Shown one piece after another: positions 1-7,761 of a DNA stretch of 64,000 bases. The stretch covers positions 1-64,000 of the forward strand of contig JADZAI010000086.1 of the NCBI GenBank assembly GCA_020852655.1. Reading direction: 5' to 3'. The notes beneath the pieces are model-generated. The model did not search any database. It was given only the letters and a program-made list of their open reading frames with translations, and was not told the DNA's origin. The position numbers were made by a program, and so were the translations under genes. Position 1 is the first letter of the stretch; each line of letters begins with the position of its first letter. The DNA comes from Alphaproteobacteria bacterium (GTDB lineage: Bacteria; Pseudomonadota; Alphaproteobacteria; Micropepsales; Micropepsaceae).

Positions 1-1088
1 ACGTCGTCGCAGGGAAAGTGCTGGTCCGGCTCGCCGGCGGGCACGAGCTTGCGCCGGCCCTTCGCGTCGAACTCGGCCTTCACCTTCTCGAAGGTGATGC
101 CGGTCAGCTTGCCGCCTTCGTGCAGGAAGGCCTTGGGCACGAGGAAGTTATGGATCGGGATGCCCTCGTGCATCGCGTCCTCTTTCTCCCACGGGCTCGC
201 CTTCATCTCCTCGAAGCCGGAGCGGACGACGACGTCGACCTTCTCCGCGCCGAGGCGGCGGGCGGTGCGGCAGCAATCCATCGCGGTGTTGCCGCCGCCG
301 AGCACGACGACGCGCTTGCCGATGGAATGGGTGTGCTCGAACGAGACGCTGGAGAGCCAGTCGATGCCGACGTGGACGTTCGCCCTGGCTTCCTGGCTGC
401 CCGGGAGGTCGAGGGCGCGGCCGCGCGGGGCGCCGCAGCCGACGAAGACGGCGTCATAGCCTTCCGCGAGCAGGTCCTTCAGCGACTCGACCTTGGTGCC
501 GAGCTTCAGCTCGGGCTCGAGCGCGAGGATATAGCCGGTCTCCTCGTCGAGCACGCGTTCGGGCAAGCGGAATTTCGGGATCTGCGTCCGCATCATGCCG
601 CCGGCCTTGGCGTCGCCGTCATAGAGCACGACGGTGTAGCCGAGCGGCAGAAGGTCGCGGGCGACGGTCAGCGAGGCAGGCCCTGCCCCGACCAGCGCGA
701 CGCGCTTGCCGTTCTTCTCGGACGCCGGCTTCGGCATCCGGTCCTTTACGTCGTCCTTGTTGTCGGCAGCGACGCGCTTCAGGCGGCAGATGGCAACCGG
801 CTGTTCCTCGACACGCCCGCGCCGGCAGGCCGGCTCACAGGGCCGGTCGCAGGTGCGGCCCAGCACGCCCGGAAAGACGTTGGAGTTCCAGTTGACCATG
901 TAGGCGTCGGAGTAACGCCCCGCGGCAATCAGGCGGATATATTCCGGGACCGGCGTATGGGCCGGACAGGCCCACTGGCAGTCGACGACCTTGTGGAAGT
1001 AATCGGGATTGGAGATGTCGGTCGGCGGAACGCCGGGACGCGCGCCCGCCGATCTCTCCGAGCGTCCCTCAAGCATATCGATGGACAT
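1..1088 (-). CDS. GltD-like FAD/NAD(P)-dependent oxidoreductase (3' end off window)
   Basis: The reading frame opens with ATG at 1088 and stays open to the left window edge, giving 362 visible codons without a stop. The N-terminal region carries the cysteine pattern of the glutamate-synthase small-subunit iron-sulfur domain: C37 and C41 (CQWAC), then C80, C84 and C88 (CDRPCEPAC). A dinucleotide-binding motif GAGPAS follows at residues 134-139, and a second one, GGGNTAMD, lies near residue 265. In this family electrons pass between NAD(P)H, FAD and iron-sulfur clusters. Whether it serves glutamate synthase, dihydropyrimidine dehydrogenase (PreT-like) or a ferredoxin partner cannot be decided, because the downstream partner gene is outside the window. 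Cytoplasmic. The family call is strong and the substrate is open. Confidence 0.85.
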   Translation of the reverse strand, partial: MSIDMLEGRSERSAGARPGVPPTDISNPDYFHKVVDCQWACPAHTPVPEYIRLIAAGRYSDAYMVNWNSNVFPGVLGRTCDRPCEPACRRGRVEEQPVAICRLKRVAADNKDDVKDRMPKPASEKNGKRVALVGAGPASLTVARDLLPLGYTVVLYDGDAKAGGMMRTQIPKFRLPERVLDEETGYILALEPELKLGTKVESLKDLLAEGYDAVFVGCGAPRGRALDLPGSQEARANVHVGIDWLSSVSFEHTHSIGKRVVVLGGGNTAMDCCRTARRLGAEKVDVVVRSGFEEMKASPWEKEDAMHEGIPIHNFLVPKAFLHEGGKLTGITFEKVKAEFDAKGRRKLVPAGEPDQHFPCDD

Positions 1089-1314
1089 ACGAACTCGCGA
1101 TTCCGCCCTCTGGCTTTTTCGCCATCATACCCTCGATGACAGTTTTGTCGCGCCTTCAATGCTGAAATTGAGCACAAATCCGGGACAAAAAATGTTTCCC
1201 TATGCGTCAACCACTTAGCCGTCGAAACACCCGCCCGCACGCATGGCGAAGCCGGGCAAACCTTCACTTAACGTATCTTCGCTATCTTCGCCCGGCTCCG
1301 CTTGGGGAACCAGC

Positions 1315-2202
1315 ATGCACGGCCAGCTTCATGCGCGGCGCGGTCGCGACCGCTCCCTGCTGCGCTCGTACGAGGACAGCGTCGGCAATTTCATATCGCG
1401 CCGGCGCAGCGAAGCGGCGCTCGGCGCGGCGCGCATGGAGGCCGAGCTGGCCAATCGCGCCAAGACCGACTTCCTCGCCAATATGAGCCACGAACTGCGC
1501 ACCCCGCTGAACGCCATCATCGGCTTTTCGCAGGTCCTCTCGCAGCCCGCGCCGAAGGCGTTCAGCGAAGAGAAATGGCGCGAATATGCCGTCTACATCG
1601 AGAATGCCGGCAATCACCTGCTCGGCATCATCTCCGATATCCTCGACATGTCGAAGATCGAGAGCGACCAGATCGAACTCGATCTCGCCCCCCACCGCAT
1701 CGGAGAGCTGCTGTCGCCCTGCGTGACCATGCTGCGCGACCGCATCGCGGCGCGGGGCCAGGTGCTCGACGTGCGGGTCAGCGCGGTGATGCCGCAGATC
1801 AAGGTGGACGCCCGGCGCTTCAAGCAGATCGTCATCAACCTCCTGTCGAACGCGAACAAGTTCACCGCTGACGGCGGCCTCATCTCGGTTCATGCCACGC
1901 GCGGCCTCGACGGACGCGTGAACGTCACGGTCACCGATACCGGCATCGGCATGAATGCCGAGCAGCTCGCCACCGCATTGAAGCCGTTCGGCCAGGTCCA
2001 GGGCGCCCTGTCGCGCGCCCACGAAGGCACCGGCCTCGGGCTGCCGATCGCGAAGAAGCTGACCGAGCTTCAGGGCGGCACGTTCACCATCGAAAGCGAG
2101 CCCGGCACGGGCACCCGGATCACGCTGTCGTTTCCCAGCCATTTCGTGCGCCTCACGCCCCCCGCCGCTCCGCCGCCGCCCCCTGCCAAGGCTACGCCAT
2201 GA
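1315..2202 (+). CDS. Cytoplasmic sensor histidine kinase without a sensor domain
   Basis: The protein has 295 residues. A DHp helix carries the phospho-acceptor motif SHELRTPLNAIIGF (His59 from this start), followed by a HATPase_c domain with the N box NLLSNANKF, G1 DTGIGM and G2 GTGLGL. It ends in a Pro/Ala-rich tail. No transmembrane segment, PAS or GAF domain is visible: only about 50 residues, probably helical, precede the H box. ATG 1315 was chosen because GGGGA lies 6 nt upstream; an in-frame ATG at 1243 has no ribosome binding site. The stop overlaps the start of the HerA-type ATPase by 4 bp (ATGA), so the two are probably co-translated. No response regulator is adjacent. The H-box region resembles the PleC/DivJ group of alphaproteobacterial kinases. 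Confidence 0.88.
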   Translation: MHGQLHARRGRDRSLLRSYEDSVGNFISRRRSEAALGAARMEAELANRAKTDFLANMSHELRTPLNAIIGFSQVLSQPAPKAFSEEKWREYAVYIENAGNHLLGIISDILDMSKIESDQIELDLAPHRIGELLSPCVTMLRDRIAARGQVLDVRVSAVMPQIKVDARRFKQIVINLLSNANKFTADGGLISVHATRGLDGRVNVTVTDTGIGMNAEQLATALKPFGQVQGALSRAHEGTGLGLPIAKKLTELQGGTFTIESEPGTGTRITLSFPSHFVRLTPPAAPPPPPAKATP

Positions 2203-3896
2203 CAGCAACGACACTTCAGAGCACGCGTCCGCCGGTCACGCCGCAGCCGCTGGCGCGGCCCGCTGCGCTGGCTCGCATTGTCTCGGTGACCGGCAGTCAG
2301 GCCGTGGCCGTGCTCGAACCGCAGCCCGAGCCGCGCAGCCCCGCCGCCGCGCAGGAGGTGCGCGTCCATGTCGGTTCGCTCATCCGCATCGCGACGCCGG
2401 GCTCGACCGTCATCGGTTCGGTCACCGGCCTCAGCGTTCCCACCGCGTCGATGGGCGAGACGACCGGCGAGCTGCGGCTTGTCGAGCTCGACCTTGTCGG
2501 CGAGGTGACGCGGGAGGGCGACGGCGGCACGCGGCAATTCAAGCGCGGCATCACCAACCTGCCCTCGCTCGGCGACGCACTGACCCTGGCCACGCCGGAC
2601 GAGCTGGGCCTTGTCTATGCGCCGGGCGGACGCAGCGCGATCACCATCGGCCATCTCTGCCAGAACGAGCGCATTCCGGCGCGCGTCGCGATGGACGATT
2701 TGCTGGGCAAGCATTTCGCGGTGGTCGGCACCACGGGCTCGGGCAAATCCTGCGCCGTGACCTGCATCCTCCAGCAGGTACTGGTCGAGCACCAGCATGC
2801 CCACATCCTCGTGCTCGACATGCACAACGAGTACAGCACCGCCTTCGGCACCTTCGCCGAGTGCATCAATCCGGCGAATCTCTACCTGCCCTTCTGGCTG
2901 ATGAACCTGGACGAAATCGTCGAGGTGCTGGTGAATATCGGCGAGTATCGCGACGCGGAGATCGCCATCCTCTACGACGCCATCCTGTCGGCGAAACGGC
3001 GATATTCCGAAGGCGGAGCAATGCGCCTGACCGGAACGGTGCGCAAGGCCGTCGACGGACAGGCCGTCGTCGGCCTCGACACACCGACGCCCTTCCGCCT
3101 CTCCGACGTCATCGCGCATGTCGACGAGCAGCTCGGCAAGCTGGAGCGGACGCAGAACTCGATCCCCCTGCGCCGCCTCAAGAGCCGCATCGAGCAGCTC
3201 ACCATGGATCCGCGCTATGCCTTCATGTTCGGCGGCATCACGGTGCAGGACGACATGTCCGAAGTGCTGGGCCGCCTGTTCCGCGTGCCCGCGAACGGCA
3301 AGCCGATCACCGTGCTGGACCTGTCGGCCGTGCCGTCGGAGATCCTGAATGTCGTGATTTCGGTGATCTGCCGCATGACCTTCGACATCGGCGTCTGGAG
3401 CCAGGGCCAGTTGCCGATCACGCTGGTCTGCGAGGAGGCGCATCGCTATGCCCCGCACCAGAGCGCCGACGTCTTCCAGAGCACCCGCCGCGAACTCGCC
3501 AAGATCGCCAAGGAAGGCCGCAAATACGGCATCTCGCTCGGCCTGGTGAGCCAGCGCCCCTCGGAGATCGATCCGACGATCCTGTCGCAGTGCAACACGA
3601 TGTTCGCGATGCGCCTGACGACCGAGGCGGACCAGAAGGTCTGCTTCGCCGCCGCTTCGGACGGCGCGATGAATCTGCTGGAATTGCTGCCGTCGCTGGG
3701 CGACTGCGAAGCAGTCGTGATCGGCCAGGGCGTCCCCCTGCCGATGCGCATCCGCTTCCAGGAACTGGAGGAAGGCCGCATGCCGCGCAGCCAGAGCGCC
3801 CGCTTCTCGTCGGCCTGGCGGCGCGAGGCCATGAGCGCGCAGGGACTCGACAAGATCGTCGAACGCTGGCGTCTCAACAAGCGCGACAATACCTGA
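2199..3896 (+). CDS. HerA-like hexameric ATPase / DNA translocase (DUF87)
   Basis: The 565-residue protein starts with a HAS-barrel-like beta domain (about residues 20-150). It then has a Walker A GTTGSGKS (177-184), the HerA-type motif LVLDMHNEY (D207, H209, E211), a second acidic motif TLVCEEAHRY, and a C-terminal segment SLGLVSQRPSEID resembling the sensor/arginine-finger region of the FtsK-HerA class. HerA proteins are DNA-pumping ATPases that often work with the nuclease NurA in end resection, or with defence effectors. No NurA or other nuclease is nearby; the only partner is the upstream kinase gene, overlapped by 4 bp. A role in phospho-signalled chromosome handling is possible but is pure inference. 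Confidence 0.85.
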   Translation: MTATTLQSTRPPVTPQPLARPAALARIVSVTGSQAVAVLEPQPEPRSPAAAQEVRVHVGSLIRIATPGSTVIGSVTGLSVPTASMGETTGELRLVELDLVGEVTREGDGGTRQFKRGITNLPSLGDALTLATPDELGLVYAPGGRSAITIGHLCQNERIPARVAMDDLLGKHFAVVGTTGSGKSCAVTCILQQVLVEHQHAHILVLDMHNEYSTAFGTFAECINPANLYLPFWLMNLDEIVEVLVNIGEYRDAEIAILYDAILSAKRRYSEGGAMRLTGTVRKAVDGQAVVGLDTPTPFRLSDVIAHVDEQLGKLERTQNSIPLRRLKSRIEQLTMDPRYAFMFGGITVQDDMSEVLGRLFRVPANGKPITVLDLSAVPSEILNVVISVICRMTFDIGVWSQGQLPITLVCEEAHRYAPHQSADVFQSTRRELAKIAKEGRKYGISLGLVSQRPSEIDPTILSQCNTMFAMRLTTEADQKVCFAAASDGAMNLLELLPSLGDCEAVVIGQGVPLPMRIRFQELEEGRMPRSQSARFSSAWRREAMSAQGLDKIVERWRLNKRDNT

Positions 3897-3934
3897 CTTG
3901 ATCCGTCCGGCCGCTGCGGCAATGCTCGCGGCCC

Positions 3935-4336
3935 ATGGACGACCTGATCGCAAAGAGCCTCGAACTGGCGGGAGACCGCTGCGCCGACCCCGCGCCGCTG
4001 ATCTACGCGCGCCTGTTTGCCCGACACCCCGACATGGAGCATCTCTTCTGGCGCGACACGACGGGCTCGATCCGCGGCCACATGCTCTACATGGCGCTGG
4101 AGAACATCCTCGATTTTGCCGGGGACCGCAGCTACGCGACCAACATGATCCTGGCCGAGCGGATGAACCATGCCGATCTCGGCGTGCCGGGGGCGACCTT
4201 CGCAGCGTTCTTCACCGCCATCTTCGAGACCGTCCGCGAATTGGCCGGCGCCGACTGGTCACCGGCTACCGAGGCGGCGTGGCAGGACCTTCTCGCGGGG
4301 CTCGCGGCTTTGGGCGAGGAAGAAACCATCGCCTGA
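3935..4336 (+). CDS. Bacterial globin-family protein
   Basis: A 133-residue single-domain protein. The pattern LYARLFARHPDMEHLFWRD, then SIRGHML and ERMNHADLGVP, then FFTAIFETVRELAG with ADWSP, matches a compact alphaproteobacterial globin family. The expected proximal haem ligand is H79 in NHADLGV. The role is probably binding of O2, NO or a related ligand, or sensing; no output domain is fused. It starts 38 bp after the HerA-type gene and is followed 54 bp later by a Gre-family gene on the same strand, so it may share their transcript. The start lacks a clear Shine-Dalgarno sequence. The globin assignment rests on pattern recognition; haem binding is inferred. Confidence 0.72.
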   Translation: MDDLIAKSLELAGDRCADPAPLIYARLFARHPDMEHLFWRDTTGSIRGHMLYMALENILDFAGDRSYATNMILAERMNHADLGVPGATFAAFFTAIFETVRELAGADWSPATEAAWQDLLAGLAALGEEETIA

Positions 4337-4390
4337 GCGGCGCACGCAGCGTAGCATCCGTCTAAGGCCAGGAAGCGCGGGAGGCGCGGG

Positions 4391-4855
4391 ATGAACAAGG
4401 CTTTCGTGAAAGGCGCCGACGAAGAGAGCGTCGACGACCTGCCGGACCGGCTGATCTCGCCGCATCCCAATCTCGTGACGCCCGAGGGACTGGCGGCGAT
4501 CGAAGCTGAGATGGCGCGCTGGGACGCGGCACGCGACGCCGCACTGGCAGCGGACGACAAGGACGCGCTGGCCCGGGCCCATCGCGAGCAGCGCTACTGG
4601 GCGGCGCGCCGGACGTCGGCCCATGTGACGGAACCGCCGGCCGACGCGGCCGAAGTGCATTTCGGGGCGAAAGTCACGATCGCGCGGAAGGACGGCCGCC
4701 GCCAGACATTCCGCATCGTCGGAGAGGACGAGGCCGAGCCTTCCAAGGGCACGATATCGCACGTCTCGCCGCTGGCGCTGTCGCTTCTGGGGAAGGCCGT
4801 CGGCGACACCGCCGAGGCCGGCGATGCGACGGTCGAGATCGTGGCGATCGCCTGA
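4391..4855 (+). CDS. GreA/GreB-family elongation factor
   Basis: A 154-residue protein. The N-terminal half contains the GreB-like entry segment NLVTPEGLAAIEAEM and a charged helical hairpin to about residue 75. The C-terminal half is the FKBP-like Gre domain: FGAKVTIARKDGRRQTFRIVG, then ISHVSPLALSLLGKAVGD. Gre factors insert the coiled coil into the RNA polymerase secondary channel to rescue backtracked complexes. The coiled coil looks shorter than in GreA and the two conserved tip acidic residues are not obvious, so a regulator-of-nucleoside-diphosphate-kinase-type or inhibitory paralogue is possible. A GGAGG-type ribosome binding site precedes ATG 4391. It converges on the CAP gene, whose stop lies 3 bp away. 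Confidence 0.82.
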   Translation: MNKAFVKGADEESVDDLPDRLISPHPNLVTPEGLAAIEAEMARWDAARDAALAADDKDALARAHREQRYWAARRTSAHVTEPPADAAEVHFGAKVTIARKDGRRQTFRIVGEDEAEPSKGTISHVSPLALSLLGKAVGDTAEAGDATVEIVAIA

Positions 4856-4858
4856 GGG

Positions 4859-5476
4859 TCAGCGGCTGGCGACGAGCGACGCCGGTGCGGAGGCGGTGGT
4901 GATCGTCCGCGGCTCGTAGGCCATCTGGCTGGTCCAGTTGCCGATGGGATCGTAACGGCAGACCAGGAAATCATGCGTACGGCCGCGGGCTACCGCGCAG
5001 CCGACTTTTGTCGTGTCGTGCCAGACCATCTGCGTGTAGTGGCCGACATCCTTCCAGTGGCCGGTGCGGCTCTCGAAGGGGTGCCTGGCCCCCGCGATAT
5101 ACTGGTATTTCTCGATCGACCAGCCGCCGATCATCGAACCGACCGTGCGGCGGTCGGCGGTGTTCATCCAGAGATTCTCGCCGTGCAGGCGCTGGCTGTC
5201 GTGCTGCATGACCTCGTTGGCCGCGAGCACATGGGCCCAGCGATCCGCCTCGGCGGCGAGTTCGGCGGACCAGGCGAGATCGGGGACCCCGACGAGGCGC
5301 CGCTCGACATTGTGCGCATAGAGGGCGGCTGCGACGAATCCGGGATCGGCATAGGCAGGCACGACCGGCATGCGGCCGCGGCCGAGATCGGCATATTGCG
5401 TGGCATCGCCCAGCGCCGGCGAAAGTGCACAGACGCCGAGCGCGAGCGCGCAGACCAACTGTCGAAACAACCGCAT
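4859..5476 (-). CDS. Secreted CAP-domain (SCP/PR-1-like) protein 1
   Basis: A 205-residue protein with a signal peptide (about residues 1-23, RLFRQLVCALALGV core). The CAP domain retains the signature GHYTQMVWHDTTKVGCA and the full metal-binding tetrad expected of the fold: H92, E100 (HGEN), E122 (WSIEKYQY) and H146. The C-terminal LVCRYDPIGNW matches the second CAP signature (CxYxPxGN). The family is extracytoplasmic; bacterial members have been linked to lipid or sterol binding or to envelope functions, but the role here is unknown. A paralogue (6605-7291) lies on the other side of the membrane hydroxylase at 5714-6595. The upstream gap holds a terminator-like hairpin in the same orientation. 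Confidence 0.92.
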   Translation of the reverse strand: MRLFRQLVCALALGVCALSPALGDATQYADLGRGRMPVVPAYADPGFVAAALYAHNVERRLVGVPDLAWSAELAAEADRWAHVLAANEVMQHDSQRLHGENLWMNTADRRTVGSMIGGWSIEKYQYIAGARHPFESRTGHWKDVGHYTQMVWHDTTKVGCAVARGRTHDFLVCRYDPIGNWTSQMAYEPRTITTASAPASLVASR

Positions 5477-5583
5477 ATTCGGCCCCGACGCCCTGCCCGC
5501 GCACCGTTCGGCGGGCTGGCGGACGATGGGGCGGGAAGTGTTAAGGGCACCCCGCGCCGACCTCTCTAAGTTTAAGGATTGCG

Positions 5584-5616
5584 AAAGAAAATCGGTCGCC
5601 GCGAAGCGGCACCGAT
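5584..5616 (-). terminator. Intrinsic-terminator-like hairpin, minus strand
   Basis: Read on the minus strand, ATCGGT-GCCGC pairs with GCGGC-ACCGAT around a 3-nt loop (one bulged base) and is followed directly by TTTTCTTT. No annotated minus-strand gene lies upstream before the plus-strand hydroxylase gene. It could therefore end a small unannotated RNA starting near 5700, or act as a leader terminator for the CAP gene that starts at 5476. The rest of the 5477-5713 gap shows no coding sequence. Confidence 0.45.
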
Positions 5617-5713
5617 GTTGCCCGCACGCCGTGCGATGATGCTTGCGCTCGGGCGTTAGCCAAGCCAGTTTCGGGTTCGAAGGGACGCGCCGTTATTGCG
5701 GCGCGGAGGGATC

Positions 5714-6595
5714 ATGCGGCGAGCGCTTTCATATATCCTGTGGCCCGCCCTGCTCTCGGCGGCGATCACGGTGAACGCGCTCGGCATGACGACCGGAATG
5801 CCGCTCTTGTGGCTGAATGTCAGCTATTTCGGCCTCGCCTTGGTCCTGTTCGTACTGGAGCGGCTGATGCCGCACGAGCCCGCGTGGCTCGCCGACGACG
5901 GCCAGCTTATTCCCGATATCGGCCACACGCTGCTGAGCAAGTCGGCCGTCCAGGTGCTCATCATCGTGCCCGCGCTGACCGGCCTTTCGGGACATGTCGA
6001 TGCGCTTCAGGGCTCTTCGTGGTGGCCGCATGCGTGGCCGCTGCCCGTCCAGATCCTGCTGGGCTTGCTGATCGCCGAGTTCGGGTTCTACTGGGCGCAT
6101 CGCTGGGGCCACGAATGGCCGGTGATGTGGCGCTATCACGCGATCCACCACAGCGTCACACGGCTCTGGTTCGTGAACACGGGCCGGTTCCACTTCGTGA
6201 ACACGCTGCTGAGCACGACGTTCGGGCTGGTCCTGGTGCTGCTCGCCGGAGCGCCGTCCGAGGTCATCATCTGGGGCAGCGCGATCACCGCCTATGTCGG
6301 CCTGCTGACCCACGCCAACGTCGAGATGCGGACCGGCGTGCTGGACTATGTCTTCAACACGCCGGGCCTGCATCGCTGGCATCACTCGAAGGTGCTCGAC
6401 GAGGGCAATCGCAATTACGGCGAGAACCTCATGATCTTCGACCTGATGTTCCGCACCTTCTACAAGTCGCCGCGCCGCCCGCCGGTCGACATCGGCATCC
6501 AGCAACCCATGCCGGCGACCCTGATGGCACAGATCGCCTGGCCCTTCCGCCGTCATCCGCCCTTCGACGTGCCCGAAGAACGCCTGGCGGCGTAG
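5714..6595 (+). CDS. Membrane-bound fatty acid hydroxylase / sterol desaturase family protein
   Basis: A 293-residue integral membrane protein. It shows the three histidine boxes of the di-iron superfamily: HRWGH (HxxxH), HAIHH (HxxHH) and HRWHH (HxxHH), plus hydrophobic stretches near residues 5-25, 30-50, 75-95 and 175-210. These enzymes hydroxylate or desaturate lipids at the membrane using O2. The substrate could be a fatty acyl, sterol, hopanoid or carotenoid group and cannot be read from sequence. ATG 5714 was chosen because GGAGG lies 4 nt upstream; an in-frame TTG at 5696 has none. It is bracketed by two minus-strand CAP-domain genes, members of a family with known sterol/lipid binders, which is suggestive of a lipid-linked role. 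Confidence 0.88.
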   Translation: MRRALSYILWPALLSAAITVNALGMTTGMPLLWLNVSYFGLALVLFVLERLMPHEPAWLADDGQLIPDIGHTLLSKSAVQVLIIVPALTGLSGHVDALQGSSWWPHAWPLPVQILLGLLIAEFGFYWAHRWGHEWPVMWRYHAIHHSVTRLWFVNTGRFHFVNTLLSTTFGLVLVLLAGAPSEVIIWGSAITAYVGLLTHANVEMRTGVLDYVFNTPGLHRWHHSKVLDEGNRNYGENLMIFDLMFRTFYKSPRRPPVDIGIQQPMPATLMAQIAWPFRRHPPFDVPEERLAA

Positions 6596-6604
6596 CCCGC
6601 GAGG

Positions 6605-7291
6605 TCAGCGGGCGACCGCGACCGGCTTGGGCTTGGGGACGGGTATGACGGTCTTGTCGGAGGCTGGGGCGACCGCCGGTTTGGCGGCGGGCTTGGCAGG
6701 TGCGGGTTGCGGCGCGGGCTTGGCTTCAGCCGCCCGGGCCGCAGCCGCTGCCGCCACCTTGACGTCGTAGGCCGCGTAACCCCGGACATTGCCGGGCGGA
6801 TTGTAGCGGCAGACGAGGAAGTCGATCGCCTGGCCGCGCCCGACGGCGCAGCCGATCTCGCGCGTCGCCGACCACACGACCGCCGTGTAGTGCCCGACAT
6901 CGGCCCAGTTGCCCGTCCGGCTGGTGTTCGGCTGCGCGCTGCCGGGGATGTAGTTGGGCTTCTCGGCGAGCCAGCGCCCGACGAGTTCCGTGGGCGTGGC
7001 CCGGCCGACGGGTGCGGAGGAGAGGCTTTCGCCGTGCCGCGACTGGCGGGCATGGGCCATCTTGCCGGTCTTCGCCAGTTTGGCGGCCCAGTCCTGCGCT
7101 TCCTCGGCAAGGTCGCGGGACCAGACGAGGTCGGCAATGCCGAGCGACCGCCGCTCGGTATTGTGCGCGGCCAGTATCTCGGCCTGGAACGCCGGGTCCG
7201 TGGGGGCCGGCACGGTCGGCATGCCGCCGGCAGAGGCGAACCCGCAAAATGCGCGCGCCGCGAGGCAAGCAAGAAGAAATTTTGTTCTCAT
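6605..7291 (-). CDS. Secreted CAP-domain protein 2 with Ala/Pro-rich tail
   Basis: A 228-residue protein with a signal peptide (MRTKFLLACLAARAF, cleavage near residue 22). The CAP domain spans about residues 30-175, with the complete tetrad H80, E88 (HGES), E110 (WLAEKPNY) and H134 (GHYTAVVW), and the second signature CRYNPPGN. A low-complexity Ala/Pro/Lys tail of about 50 residues follows; it could span the periplasm or contact peptidoglycan. ATG 7291 is preferred over an in-frame ATG at 7312 because it puts the signal peptide at the N terminus. It is clearly paralogous to the 4859-5476 protein but lacks that protein's short ending. Extracytoplasmic, function unknown. Confidence 0.92.
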   Translation of the reverse strand: MRTKFLLACLAARAFCGFASAGGMPTVPAPTDPAFQAEILAAHNTERRSLGIADLVWSRDLAEEAQDWAAKLAKTGKMAHARQSRHGESLSSAPVGRATPTELVGRWLAEKPNYIPGSAQPNTSRTGNWADVGHYTAVVWSATREIGCAVGRGQAIDFLVCRYNPPGNVRGYAAYDVKVAAAAAARAAEAKPAPQPAPAKPAAKPAVAPASDKTVIPVPKPKPVAVAR

Positions 7292-7386
7292 GGCGTTCGA
7301 TGGGGCGACCAAGCGCCGCGGCTGATTCCGTGAGGGTCCAATTGGCAGAAGATTGCGCCTAAGCTTGGCCTGAGAGGGCGCGACAC

Positions 7387-7761
7387 ATGGCCGCGACGTG
7401 GAAAGATGTGCAGCAGATCGCCGCGACGCTGCCCGGCGTCGTCGAAAGCACCTCCTATGGGACGCCGTCGCTCCGGGCCGGCAAGGTGTTCCTGACGCGC
7501 CTGCGGAGCGAGGACGGTTCGCTCGTCGTCAGGATGCCGATGGACGAGCGCGAGATCAAAATGCAGGCGGCGCCCGAAATCTATCACATCACCGACCACT
7601 ACCGGGCCTGGCCGGCCGTGCTGGTGCGCCTGGCGAAGGTGTCCAAGGGGGAGCTGAAGGGATTGCTCGAACGGTCGTGGCGCGAGGTGGCGACGAAGAA
7701 GATGCTGGCCGCCTATGACGCTGCGCCCGCCGCCCGGCGAAAGCCGTCCGATGGACGATAG
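7387..7761 (+). CDS. MmcQ/YjbR-family protein
   Basis: A 124-residue single-domain protein. The pattern ATLPGVVESTSYGTPSLRAGKVFLTRL with a C-terminal LLERSWREVATKKMLAAYD is typical of MmcQ/YjbR proteins, which have a CyaY-like fold and are often annotated as DNA-binding without firm evidence. The last 11 bp overlap the start of the AraC-family regulator, suggesting one transcript. Function unknown. Confidence 0.85.
   Translation: MAATWKDVQQIAATLPGVVESTSYGTPSLRAGKVFLTRLRSEDGSLVVRMPMDEREIKMQAAPEIYHITDHYRAWPAVLVRLAKVSKGELKGLLERSWREVATKKMLAAYDAAPAARRKPSDGR

Noticed and set aside
18..1139. Long open frame on the plus strand across the GltD-like gene
   Set aside because: It has no recognisable domain and is Arg/Ala/Gly-rich, typical of an antisense frame of a GC-rich gene; the opposite strand encodes clear GltD motifs.
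2199..3896. HerA-type gene as part of a HerA-nuclease defence system
   Set aside because: No nuclease, SIR2 or DUF4297 gene is adjacent; the only partner is a histidine kinase.
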